A stretch of 64,000 nucleotides of DNA from an uncultured Paraburkholderia sp. (GCA_940747215.1 CALNWS010000003.1:50979-114978), one strand, 5' to 3'; positions 55,333 to 64,000 are shown, counted from the stretch's first letter. Notes: a model not told the origin generated them from the letters alone. Made by a program: numbers and translations.

Positions 55333-55726
55333 TGCCGTCCCCACCAAAGAAAACGAGCTTTCCGCGTAGCCCCGCGATTACGAAACCAACACCAATCAGA
55401 ATCGGCGCGAAGTCAAACAGATTCATTTTTTGATTTACCCTCGGACCTGTGTGTGGCGCGCTTCGGATATAACGGACTTCAAGTGGATTCCCGACATCAA
55501 CCGGATAAGCACTGCTGCCTAGAAAGGAAATGCGTTCGCCCGTGTCAGTCGTGAAGGTCACCTGCGGGTGATATGCCCCGTGGTTGAGTTTGGTAACTTC
55601 GCCCGTTGTGACTGTGGAATGAACGTAGAAATTGACATCGAGCCACATGAAAGGGCTAACGATAGCGATCACGCAAATTCCGATGAAAACGGACACCCAT
55701 TCGATACGTTTCGGATCAAGCTTCAC
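55313..55726 (-). CDS. DUF3592-like membrane protein, second gene of the hcp operon
   Basis: 137 residues. MKLDPKRIEWVSVFIGICVIAIVSPFMWLDV gives one membrane helix, followed by a periplasmic beta-rich part (TTGEVTKLNHGAYHPQVTFTTDTGERISFLGSSAYPVDVGNPLEVRYI) and a second helix (FAPILIGVGFVIAGL), the layout of DUF3592 proteins. Its start overlaps the hcp end by 11 nt. DUF3592 proteins occur beside T6SS cargo genes; a role as immunity or export partner is a guess. Intact. Confidence 0.7.
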   Translation of the reverse strand: MKLDPKRIEWVSVFIGICVIAIVSPFMWLDVNFYVHSTVTTGEVTKLNHGAYHPQVTFTTDTGERISFLGSSAYPVDVGNPLEVRYIRSAPHTGPRVNQKMNLFDFAPILIGVGFVIAGLRGKLVFFGGDGSDVSKK

Positions 55727-56180
55727 GGTTTTCCCTAATATCGAAGACCGCAGTGACGACGCCTGCGCTGCCGCCCATTGCGTTCTGACTCGTGTACTCC
55801 TGCTTGACCTTGCTGAAGAAGAGCTTCAAGTTTTCGACGTACGTCCCGCTCGCGCCAACCGATTTGACGCCTGTGATGCGAAGAACATTTTCCAGCGTGA
55901 ATTTCTGGAAATCAAGCGGTACGCCACCTGACTTGTGCATCGTCAGAATGGCTTTCGGTATTGGCGTTCCCTTCAGGGCGTAGCGCATCAGGTTAGGACT
56001 GGCGCAGTCGATGTGATGCACGAACTCCATGTCGTTCATGGTTGCTTTGCCTGCGCCTGACAGATAGCGGGCATCGGTGTGAATGTTCCATGTCCAGCTA
56101 ATCACTTCGATTTCATCGACGTGGCCGATTTCCTGCGATTCGCCGCGGATGCCGTCGATCTTCAGAAAGATGTCTGTCAT
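55716..56180 (-). CDS. hcp: Hcp-family type VI secretion tube protein
   Basis: Forms the hexameric rings of the T6SS tube and can carry effectors. 154 residues: MTDIFLKIDGIRGESQEIGHVDEIEVISWTWN is the conserved Hcp opening; FVHHIDCASPNLMRYALKGTPIPKAILTMHKSGG and FTLENVLRITGVKSVGASGTYVENLKLFFSKVKQEY complete the fold. No other T6SS structural gene is in the window, so this is an orphan or auxiliary hcp. First of three overlapping genes; a terminator-like hairpin sits 31 nt upstream of its ATG on the same strand. Intact in a heavily decayed region. Confidence 0.93.
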   Translation of the reverse strand: MTDIFLKIDGIRGESQEIGHVDEIEVISWTWNIHTDARYLSGAGKATMNDMEFVHHIDCASPNLMRYALKGTPIPKAILTMHKSGGVPLDFQKFTLENVLRITGVKSVGASGTYVENLKLFFSKVKQEYTSQNAMGGSAGVVTAVFDIRENREA

Positions 56181-56210
56181 TGCAATTTACCTTCGTGTCT
56201 CCGTAGTTCA

Positions 56211-56233
56211 AAAAAAAGCCCGCGCGACGCGGG
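56211..56233 (-). terminator. Terminator-like hairpin in the hcp leader
   Basis: Minus-strand stem CCCGCG-TCG-CGCGGG followed by C and seven T (56217-56211), 31 nt before the hcp ATG. No gene precedes it on this strand for at least 350 nt, so it is either an attenuator of the hcp operon or the end of a short upstream transcript. Confidence 0.75.
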
Positions 56234-56589
56234 AAGAAAGCTTTTCACTGAGAGTTTGCAGGGCATCCGTGCTTATGAACGCCTTCCAAGAAGTGTCTTT
56301 TTTGCCATACGGATAACTGAATAAGATAAGTCTGAATTTGGCGGATTGATTCATTTACGATGTACGCGCACAGACACTCGATCATCGCGTCACAACTCCC
56401 GCAAAGACAGCAATAACACCCGCTCCAAACCAGAAACCTATCCACAGAAATTGTCCATAACCCTGTGGACAACCCGCTCACATCCCACCCAAGTACTTGA
56501 TCCCCCTCACCCATCTCTTCACACATCACCCGCAGGCACCGCCATCCCCATTTGTTAAAGAAACCCCACCTCTAACAACCGGGCGCCGC
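56234..56589. other. Intergenic region between hcp and the antiporter, with DnaA-box-like sites
   Basis: 356 nt of lower GC with no supportable gene. It holds three DnaA-box-like nonamers within 35 nt: CTATCCACA (56438-56446), TTGTCCATA (56451-56459) and TGTGGACAA (56464-56472). Promoters for hcp (minus) and the antiporter (plus) should lie here. Confidence 0.45.
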
Positions 56590-58174
56590 ATGTCCTCCGT
56601 GATGGGTTTCAAACTCGTCCTGCTGTCGCTCGTCGCGATGATCATCCTCGAATTGCTGGCCAAACGGCTGCGCCTGCCGCCGGCGGCGACGCTGCTCATC
56701 GGCGGCGCCGGCATGGCTTTCATACCCGGCCTCTCGCCCGTCAATCTCGATCCCAAACTCGTGCTGATCGTCTTCCTGCCGCCGCTTCTGATGGACGGCG
56801 CGTACTTCTCCGTCTGGGACGAATTCAAGCGCAACATCGGTGGCATTCTTTTGCTCGCGATCGGTGCCGTCGCGTTCACCACCTTCGCGGTCGGCATGGT
56901 CGTGCATTGGGTCGTGCCTGCGTTGCCGCTCGGCGCATGCTTCGCGCTCGGCGCCATCGTCTCACCGCCCGATGCCGTCGCCGCGAAAGCCGTGCTCGAA
57001 CGCGTTGCGCTGCCGCGCCGGCTGATGGTGCTGCTCGAAAGCGAGAGTCTGCTGAACAACGCCGCCGGCATCGTGCTCTTCCGCTTCGCCGTCGTGGCCG
57101 CGCTCACCGGCACGTTCAGCGCGCCGCATGCCATCGGACGCTTCGCCGTGCTTGGCTTCGGTGGCGTCCGTGGGTGTCGCGATCGGCTTCGTCGTCGTCA
57201 AGCTGCTGTGTTATCTGAGCGACGCCTATCTCCTCATCACCGCCGCCTCGCTCTCCGGATGGGTCAGCTACATCGCCGGCGACACGCTCGACGTCTCCGG
57301 CGTAATCGCCACCGTCGCGTGCGGCATGGTGCTTGGCTGGCATCAGCATGAAGTCTTCACGGCGGCCGGGCGCATTCGCGGCACCGCGTTCTGGCAAACG
57401 CTCATCTTCCTGATGAAAACGCTCGTCTTTCTATTGATTGGTTTGTCGCTGCGCGGCGTGATCGTGCGGCTGGGCGGTGTCGGCGACACGCTGATCGTGC
57501 TCGCGCCCGCCGTCCTCGCGGTCATCGCGGCGGTCGTGTTGCCGCGCTTCGTGTGGGTGTTCGCCGTGGAGTGGCTGAAGACGTTGTTCGGCAAACTATC
57601 GAGCCGTGAGAGCGTGTGGGCCGACTGGCGCTCGGCCACCATCACGAGCTGGGCCGGCATGCGCAGCGTAGTGACGCTCGCCATTGCGCTCTCGTTGCCT
57701 GAAACCATGCCGGGCCGTAATCTGATTCTCATCGCGTCGTTCGCCGTCATTCTCGTGACGGTGCTCGGCTAGGGCACCACCATCGGTCCGCTGATCCAGT
57801 GGCTGAAGCCGGAACACGGCGCCGAGCGAAACACTCAGCATCTGAGCGAGCCGCAAGCTTGGGCGCGCGTCGAAGCGGCCCAGCTTGCGGCGATCCAGCC
57901 GCTCGTGCACGGCCCGGACGGCAGCGTGATTCATCCATGCCTGCTCGAGCAGTACACCTACCGTGCGCGCATCACCGACAATTACCGCAATGAACCGGCG
58001 TTCCCGAACGAAGCGCGCACCGCGCATTACACCGTCGTCCTCGCCACCATCGCCGCCGGCCGCGTCGAAATGCTACACATGCACCGCACCGGCCTCATTC
58101 ACGACGAACTGCTGACGCTCCTCGAACACGACCTAGATCTGCAGGAAATCGCCGCGACGCTCGGCAAGGGTTAG
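56590..58174 (+). pseudogene. Na+/H+ antiporter (CPA1/NhaP-like), frameshift and amber
   Basis: Monovalent cation/proton antiporter. MSSVMGFKLVLLSLVAMIILELLAKRLRLPPAATLLIGGAG; ACFALGAIVSPPDAVAAKAVLERV and LLESESLLNNAAGIVLFRF are the family's conserved membrane motifs. A frameshift near 57165 interrupts helix 7, and a TAG at 57770-57772 (VTVLG*GTTIGPLIQWL, Gln) separates the C-terminal cytosolic domain (EQYTYRARITDNYRNE ... LLTLLEHDLDLQEIAATLGKG) ending at 58174. Confidence 0.88.
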
Positions 58175-58184
58175 ACGCTTCGCC

Positions 58185-59512
58185 TCAACGCGACGCATCC
58201 TTCTGACGCAACGTCTCGGGCAAGCCGTACAGCACGAGCAGCGCGCACACTACGCTCATCATGCCGATCACGTAGAGCGCGGGCGTCGTGCTGCTGGGCA
58301 TGTCGCGAACACGTCCCACCATGATCGGGCTGACGATGCCGCCGAGCTGGCCGAGCGTATTGATCAATGCGATGCCGCCCGCGGCGCCCGCGCCCGTCAC
58401 CAGTTTCGGCGGGAGCGCCCAGAACGCCGGGATCGACGCCACCACGCCCGCGCCCATCACGGCCGAGCGCCACCACCAGCAACGCCGTCTGCTTGTCAAA
58501 ATAGCCCGCGGCGAAGAAGCCGATCGCCGATGCAATCAGCAAGCCGAACACATACTTGCGTCGCTCGCCGGTCGCGTCCGACATGCGGCCCACCACGACC
58601 ATCGCAATTGCGCCGCATACGGCACCGCCGTCAGCAGACCGATCACGGTCGGATTGTGTGTACCGGCCACGCGAATCAGGTGCGGCGCCCAGAAGTTCAG
58701 ACCATACGCCACCACCTGGATCAGGAAGTACACGAGACCAAGCATCATGAAACCAGGCGTGCGGATCGCGCCGAGCAGCGAGTGCCCGGTATGCGGATGA
58801 CGGCTTTGCTGTGCGATCTGCGTCGAGAGAAACGTTTTTTCCGCCGACGTGAGCCAGCCCGCGTCTTCGATACGATCTTTCAGCAGCTTCAGCACGAGCA
58901 GGCCGAGCACGATACAAGGCAGACCGCCGAGCAAAAACAGCCAGTGTCAGCCCGGCATGCCGAGCACGCCGTTCATATGATCGATCACGAGGCCGGCGAG
59001 CGGCGCGCCGACGAGCCTAGAAAACGCGGACGCGAGAAACAGCATCGACGTGACGCGGCCGCGATAGCTCAGCGGAACCAGAGCGTCAGGTAATAGAGCA
59101 CGCTGGGCGCGAAGCCCGCTTCCATCGCGCCAATCAGGAAGCGCAGCCCGTAGAACTGCCATTTGTTGTTGACGAACACCATCGCCGCCGTGGCGAGTCC
59201 CCACGAAATCATGATCCGCGCAATCCAGCGCCGCGCGCCGACCTTTTAGAGGAACATGTTGCTTGGCGCTTCGAAGAGCACATAGCTGATCACGAACAGA
59301 CTCGCGCCAAGTCCGTACGCCGTATCGGACAGGCTGAGATCCGCCTGCAACTGGAACTTCGCGAAGCTGATGTTGATGCGGTCGAAGACCGCAAACAGAT
59401 AGCAGATCATGATGAACGGCATCAAACGCCACGCCACCTTGCGGATGATCTCGGCGGCATCGTCCGCGCTCTGTTCACGACTGCCGGTTGCCACTGCGCC
59501 CAAGTCACTCAT
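58185..59512 (-). pseudogene. MFS transporter (ACS family), multiple lesions
   Basis: Organic-anion MFS carrier: MSDLGAVATGSREQSADDAAEIIRKVAWRLMPFIMICYLFAVFDRINISFA from 59512; FISGW-type middle lost; GLRFLIGAMEAGFAPSVLYYLTLWFP; KYVFGLLIASAIGFFAAGYF; GGIALINTLGQLGGIVSPIMVG. In-frame TAA at 59246-59248 (NMFL*KVGARRW) and TGA at 58947-58949 (MPG*HWLFLLGG, Trp). Frame breaks near 59080, 58610 and 58465. Downstream of the CoA-transferase/lyase genes, so probably the substrate importer of that pathway. Confidence 0.85.
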
Positions 59513-59574
59513 GGTTGTCTCCCGTGCCGGAATCGGCGAGGCCGTCCGGTCGTTTAATTAGTTGATTAAAGATG

Positions 59575-59793
59575 TCAGATTTGCAGAACGTAATCAGGTA
59601 CGGCATGCAGGTCGCGATTGCGGCCGGCTTTGGCAAGCTGGCCCGGCACATCATGGCCGGGCAATACGGGCAATCCGCGTGAGAGCGCGATCTTGTAAGC
59701 GGTTTCGACCCATGTCGGTTCGATCTGCAGGCCGTCGCGCGGTGCGACTTCTTGCACGATCAACTTCTCTGCATTCTGGTAGCGGTCGTTCAT
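59575..59793 (-). pseudogene. Hydroxymethylglutaryl-CoA lyase-like gene with in-frame internal deletion
   Basis: A 72-codon open frame joins the start of an HMG-CoA-lyase-type enzyme (MNDRYQNAEKLIVQEVAPRDGLQIEPTWVETAYKIAL, with metal/catalytic RDG) to its extreme C-terminus (GLPVLPGHDVPGQLAKAGRNRDLHAVPDYVLQI). Roughly 240 residues of the TIM barrel are missing. The ATG overlaps the CoA-transferase stop (ATGA), so the pair was an operon. Confidence 0.82.
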
Positions 59794-60983
59794 TGCACGG
59801 CTCCTTCGCGGCGCAGCCGCTCGATTTCCTCACTGTCGAACCCAAGGTCGCCGAGCACGCTGCCCGTGTGTTCGCCGAGCGTCGGGCCTTGCCAGCGCAC
59901 TTCACCCGGCGTGTCCGACAGCTTCGGCACGATGCCCGGCATCTTCACCTTGCTGCCGCCGGGCAGGTCGGCCTGCAGCAACATGTCGTGCGCCTGGTAA
60001 TGCGAATCGGCGACGATGTCGGCCACCGAATAGATGCCCCCGCCGGCACTTCCGCGCGTTCGAGCGCGGCGAGCACGTCTTCGGTTGCGTGATGCAAAGT
60101 CCATGCGGTGATGGCTTCGTCGAGCATCGCGCACTGCTTCGCGCGGCCATCGTTGTGTGCGAGAGCGGGGTCGTCGGCGAGATCGGGGCGGCCGATCACT
60201 TACATCAGCCGACGGAATATCGGATCGCTATTGCCCGCGATCACCACGAAGCCTTCGTCCTCCGTGCGATACGTATTGGACGGCGCAATGCCCGGCAGCG
60301 CACCACCACTGCGCTCGCGCACGTGGCCGAGCAGGTCCGTATTCGGGCACGAGGCTTTCCATCAGATTGAAGACGCTTTCCACGAGCGAGACGTCCACCA
60401 CCTGGCCGTCGCCTTGCCCCGTCTTCACGCGCAGGAACGACATCAACGCGCCGATCACGCCGTGCAGCGACGCGAGCGAATCGCCGAGACTCACGCCGAC
60501 GCGCGCCGGAGCACCGTCCACTTCGCCCGTCGTATAACGGATGCCGCCCATCGCTTCGCCGATCGCGCCGAAGCCCGGACGGTCGCGATACGGGCCGGTC
60601 TGGCCGTATCCGGAGATACGCGCCATCGTCAGTTTGGGGTTGATTGCGTACAGCACGTCCCAGCCGAGGCCGAGTTTTTCGAGCGCGCCGGAACGCAGGT
60701 TTTCGATCACGACGTTGGCGTCCGCGGCCAGTTTCTTGACCACTTCCACGCCGTCGGGAGATTTCAGATTGACGCAGATGGACTTCTTGTTGCGCGACTG
60801 CAGATACCACCAGAACGAGGTGCCTTCATGCAGCTTGCGCCATTTGCGAAGGGGATCGCCCGTCACGGACGCTTCGATCTTGATGACTTCCGCGCCGAAC
60901 TCGGCCATGAGTCACGCGGCAAAAGGCGCGGCGATGAGCGTGCCGATCTCGACGACGCGGATTCCTGAAGGGGGTCCACCCAT
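59790..60983 (-). pseudogene. CaiB/BaiF (family III) CoA-transferase, disrupted
   Basis: MGGPPSGIRVVEIGTLIAAPFAA from 60983, then a TGA at 60912-60914 (AA*LMAEFGAEVIKIE, Trp). The family core follows: NKKSICVNLKSPDGVEVVKKLAADANVVIENLRSGALEKLGLGWD (with the catalytic Asp/Asn region), ISGYGQTGPYRDRPGFGAIGEAMGG, ALMSFLRVKTGQGDGQVVDVSL. Frame breaks near 60340 and 60045, TAA at 60200-60202 (FRRLM*VIGRPDLADDP). With the lyase and MFS carrier it forms a likely organic-acid activation and cleavage pathway. Confidence 0.88.
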
Positions 60984-61022
60984 AATGCTGTCTCCGAAGC
61001 GGGTTTCGTAATGGGAGACAGC

Positions 61023-62042
61023 TTAGGAGCGGCGGTCGGGCGGCGTCCAACCGCATTTCACCAACGACCGTTCGCGAACGACGAACGGTCGGCGGGACGC
61101 TTCAGCGCGCGGGGGCCGTGCGGCGAACCGGCGGTCTGAGGCTGTGTCTGGCTCCGACTGCGGATTTGACGCCGACTGCTGCTGATCCTGCGCCGCTTCG
61201 ACTGTTCGCAAATGGTCGAACAGCAGGCGGCTGACGGGCGACAACGATTCGACGTCGCGCACCACGGCACGAGACTGCGCTCGGCCCAGTCGTCTTCGAG
61301 CGGCGTGCCGATGAGGCCGAGCGGGACGCCCATCAATTACCTTGTGCGGCAGCACGCCCATGCCCATGCCCGCCTGCACCATCCGGCACACGGCGTCGAA
61401 GCCCGGCACGTGGGTGGTGCGCAGCCGCAGCGGCTTGCCCGCCTAGCGCGCGGCGAGATGTGTGCGCGCGTTGATCGAGCTGGCCGCGTGCAGGCCGACG
61501 TGATCGCCGTCGAGCGTCTCCGCGAAGGCCACGCTCTTGCGCGCCGCAAGCGGATAATCGTCGCGCATCACGAGTACGAGCGAATCGCGCCGGTAGTGCG
61601 TGACTTGCAGATCGTGCGTGTCGGCGTCCGCGAAATAGATGCAGATGCCGGGATCGGCGAGGCTGTCGTCCACGCCGTCCACCACGCCGCCGCTTGGCCG
61701 CTCCTCAAGATCGAGCTTCACGCGCTCGTGCTCCAGCTGGAAGTCGCGCAGATCTTCGGGCAGGAACTCCACGATCGCCGAGAGGTTCGCCATCATCCGC
61801 ACGTAGCCGCGCACGCCGCTCGCGTGGCCCGCGAGTTCGATGCCGATGTTCTCGATGTCGCGCATCACACGCCGCGCATGGTGCAGCAGCGTTTCGCCCG
61901 CAGGCGTGAGCGTCATGCCGCGCGCGTTGCGCTGAAAGAGCGTGGCATTCGGCGGCACGCGTGAGCGTGCCTTCTTCGTAGAAGGCGGGAACAGTTGCAG
62001 CGTGGTGAGGTCAGAGCCTTCTGAGAAGGTTTTGATTACCAT
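61023..62042 (-). pseudogene. LysR-family regulator lacking its helix-turn-helix
   Basis: MVIKTFSEGSDLTTLQLF starts at 62042, but the LysR recognition helix is missing: sequence near 61960 jumps from about EEGTLTRAAE (in an alternate frame) to LFQRNARGMTLTPAGETLLHHARRVMRDIE. The effector domain follows (GYVRMMANLSAIVEFLPEDLRDFQLEHERVKLDLEE ... FAETLDGDHVGLHAASSINARTHLAAR*AGKPLRLRTT). TAG at 61443-61445 (Gln); frame breaks near 61335 and 61265. Probably regulated the adjacent CoA-transferase cluster. Confidence 0.85.
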
Positions 62043-62099
62043 GGCGGGGCGCCGCACGAATAATTGAAGCGCCTATTTTGCAGCCAGAAGCAAAAACAG

Positions 62100-62145
62100 G
62101 TGCGGTACCCTTTCAAACGCTCGTGCGGTACCCTTTCAAACGCTC
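62100..62145. repeat. 23-bp perfect tandem duplication
   Basis: Two head-to-tail 23-nt copies, at 62100-62122 and 62123-62145, each beginning GTGCGGTACCC and ending AAACGCTC. The second copy contains the natural stop of the HD-domain gene (TGA at 62136-62138). Same lesion type as at 35401. Confidence 0.95.
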
Positions 62146-62782
62146 AAGTCTTTCCACGACGAACCGAGAATCATCGTGCAGAAATTCTCGCGATGATAAT
62201 GCGGGTTTTTCAGCGCCAGCACGTCGGCCTTCACGTTGCCGAACGTGGTGTGCGGCTGTGGATCTTGCCTTGCGCGAAGGCGTCGATAATGCCTTCCTTG
62301 AAATGCGCGCCACGCGGATGCGCATGAATCACCTCGTGATGCTGCTCGTCGCTGAACTCGTCGTAAGCGAGGCCGAGCACGTCCATTTCCACTCCTGCCG
62401 TAACCAATGCGACGACCGGTTTCATATGCTGCGGAATGCTAGGCGTCGTGTGCAGCGCAATCGATTTCCACACCTGATAGATGTCGTCCTCGCCGATGCC
62501 GTGACGGCGCAGAAAATCGCGCGCCGCGTTCGCGCCGTCCAACTCGAAGCGGTCGTGTTCGCTGCTATACGGCGCGACGAGCCCCATGTCATGGAACATC
62601 GCGCCGATGTACAGCAGCTCGGGATCGTACTTCAGTTGCTTGCGCGCGCCGGCGAGCGAACCGAACAGGAACACGCGCCGCGAGTGGTGATACAGCAGTT
62701 CGGTTTCGGTATCGCGCACGAGTTGCGTGGCTTCGCGCGCCATCATGCTGTCGGGAATATGGATGCCTGCGATCGTGGTCAT
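62136..62782 (-). pseudogene. HD-domain (cyanamide hydratase-like) protein, C-terminal frameshift
   Basis: MTTIAGIHIPDSMMAREATQLVRDTETELLYHHSRRVFLFG from 62782. Metal-binding HD motif in IGAMFHDMGLVAPYSSEHDRFELDGANAARDFL, and SIALHTTPSIPQHMKPVVALVTAGVEMD with the family's later His. About 180 codons are intact. An indel near 62245 diverts the frame to a stop near 62231; the expected end (TFGNVKADVLALKNPHYHRENFCTMILGSSWKDLSV) lies in another frame to 62136. The truncated product keeps the HD core and might retain activity. Confidence 0.75.
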
Positions 62783-63023
62783 GTCTATGCTCCTTGAGTG
62801 GATCGGATGAACGGAACGCGCGGTCTTTGTACGACGAAAGCGCGTTTGGTATGCTGGGTCGCGGCGCTGCTTCACTGCTGCTCCACTGCTGCCGGTCGCT
62901 GATGAAGTCCAGTATTGGCCAGCGTGCTTTCGCGGGCAACGGCGACATACCGCCGAACACTGCCAACCGCACCGCGTTGCCTGCCGCGCGCGTCACGCGC
63001 CTCTCGTCAAAGGAATGCTGTCC

Positions 63024-63687
63024 ATGCCCACTGTCGCGATTGCGGATCTTTCCCGGCGTGCAGGCGCTCGACGTCGCCGGTCCCGGCGACGTCTTCTCCG
63101 AGGCGAACCGTTTCATCGCGCCCGCGCAGCAGTACACGGTGGAGCTGGTGAGCGCGGAACCGGGGCCGCTGCGCGCTTCCAACAGCATGACGCTCACCGC
63201 CGACACCACCTTCACCAACGCACACGCGGCCTACGATCTCGCGCTCATCGCCGAAGATCACGGCGCGCAGACGGCGCTCGCCGTCGCCAAGCGGCTCGTC
63301 GTATTCGCGCAGCGTCAGGGCGGACAGTCGCAATTCAGTCCGTACCTCAGGCGCCCGCCGACGACACCTCGCCCGGCACCAAAGTTCAGGCGCACGTCAT
63401 GCAGAAGATCAGTGAGAGCTTCACGGTCAAGCAACTGGCGGACGTCGCCGGCATGATCGCACGCAACTTTGCGCGCGTTTTCGTGCAGGAAACGCAGGTC
63501 ACGCCGCACGAATTCGTTGAGCGCGCGCGTGGACGCGGTGCGTCAGTTGCTCGAAAGCAGCGATGCCGCACTGAAGGCGATTGCGTACGACTGCGGTTTC
63601 GGCACGGCGGATCGCATGCGTATCGTCTTTACCAAATGCATTGGCGTGACGCCGATGCAATACCGCGAGCGCTTCCGTTCAGGTTGA
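63024..63687 (+). pseudogene. GlxA/FtrA-type AraC regulator with internal deletion and frameshifts
   Basis: DJ-1/PfpI-like domain plus AraC HTH. MPTVAIA at 63024 (AAAGGA upstream), frame break near 63046, then IFPGVQALDVAGPGDVFSEANRF ... AAYDLALI joined directly to AEDHGAQTALAVAKRLVVFAQRQGGQSQFS; the intervening about 100 residues of the PfpI domain are missing. HTH pieces follow: ISESFTVKQLADVAGMIARNFARVFVQETQVTPHEFVERA and IAYDCGFGTADRMRIVFTKCIGVTPMQYRERF, with breaks near 63355 and 63522. Stop at 63687. Confidence 0.85.
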
Positions 63688-63779
63688 ACACGCACTGCGC
63701 GCAATCGGAAACGCGGCGTGACAGAATAGCGGATCAACTCACAGCCCTTCACTTCGACTTCTACGATCACAGGAACGAC

Positions 63780-63875
63780 ATGACCACTTCTTCTCCGATC
63801 CGCGCGATTGTCACGGGCCACAATCGCGGTCTCGGCGCGACGCTCGCCGAACAACTGCTCGAACGCAATATATAG
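63780..63875 (+). pseudogene. Short-chain dehydrogenase, 5' stub cut by an insertion sequence
   Basis: MTTSSPIRAIVTGHNRGLGATLAEQLLERNI is an SDR N-terminus with the TGxxxGxG dinucleotide-binding motif. Homology stops at about 63875, where IS-like sequence begins. The rest of the gene is presumably beyond the element, outside the window. Confidence 0.75.
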
Positions 63876-64000
63876 AGGTGGCCCTGTTCGTTCGGACAGT
63901 TTTCTGAGATTTTCAAGTGGAACGTCCGGGGCGATCATGCTGCCGATCTGATCGCAGGCAGCGTTGCGAAGTATGCCTCATCCGGCATCCGGTCTGCCAG
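63876..64000 (-). mobile_element. IS3-family insertion sequence, one end only (runs off window)
   Basis: GAGGTGGCCCTGTTCGTTCG... begins where the SDR homology stops, followed by about 60 nt of non-coding end and then, on the minus strand, the end of a transposase. The terminal inverted repeat cannot be checked because the other end is outside the window. Confidence 0.65.
63935..64000 (-). CDS. IS3-family transposase C-terminus (partial)
   Basis: The visible residues are LADRMPDEAYFATLPAIRSAA followed by TGA. The PDEAYFxTLPAI ending is typical of the catalytic OrfB of IS3-family elements. Only the last 21 codons are in the window. Confidence 0.7.
   Translation of the reverse strand: MADRMPDEAYFATLPAIRSAA

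Noticed and set aside
56245..56529. 94-codon minus-strand frame upstream of hcp as a possible operon gene
   Set aside because: Cys-rich low-quality translation with no family, ending just before a terminator; more likely non-coding leader sequence.

Overview
This window looks like a chromosomal segment of a Burkholderia/Paraburkholderia/Caballeronia-type betaproteobacterium in active genome erosion. The lineage call rests on high GC, GC-rich third codon positions, and the block merR - ihfA - pheT - pheS - rplT - rpmI - infC - thrS - tRNA-Val - relA, an order typical of Burkholderiaceae. The first 8.4 kb (translation genes, IHF) shows no lesion. After that, about 35 loci carry frameshifts, in-frame stops, internal deletions or short tandem duplications. 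About 18 genes further on still read through cleanly (for example ETF-ubiquinone oxidoreductase, chorismate synthase, wrbA, a D-2-hydroxyacid dehydrogenase, hcp). Damage concentrated in dispensable functions argues for relaxed selection, as in host-restricted symbionts such as leaf-nodule Burkholderia, rather than uniformly poor sequence. That lifestyle is an inference.

Layout. 1-8.2 kb: intact translation core, minus strand. 8.4-15.0 kb: decayed relA, ridA, a dead hydrolase, dead scoAB, a dead PAS-LuxR regulator and an SDR/thioesterase deletion remnant. 15.2-29.3 kb: mixed, with intact housekeeping genes between dead TPR-glycosyltransferase, LplT-PlsC, metY and hydrolase loci. 29.4-45.6 kb: mostly dead (phosphoesterase stub, sigma-54 regulator with its GntP permease, MCP, DinB, DedA-rhodanese, CNMP-thioredoxin reductase, YcaQ, LysE, OpuC-type osmoprotectant importer). 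45.6-54.2 kb: dead EamA and AraC genes, then a dead 2-hydroxyacid/glyoxylate-type catabolic cluster (FAD/Fe-S oxidoreductase, hydratase, MFS, aminotransferase, GntR). 54.2-56.6 kb: an AT-rich island with an intact hcp operon, a candidate small RNA and a terminator in the hcp leader. 56.6-64 kb: dead NhaP-type antiporter, dead CoA-transferase/lyase/MFS/LysR cluster, dead HD and AraC genes, and an SDR gene cut by an IS3-family element at the window edge.

Working together: transporters, enzymes and regulators of the same pathway have died together, which suggests loss of whole catabolic modules. Lesions are 1-nt indels, deletions that fuse neighbouring genes or gene ends, tandem duplications of 9-23 bp, and nonsense changes dominated by amber codons at former Gln codons, about half of them in CTAGG/CCTAG context.
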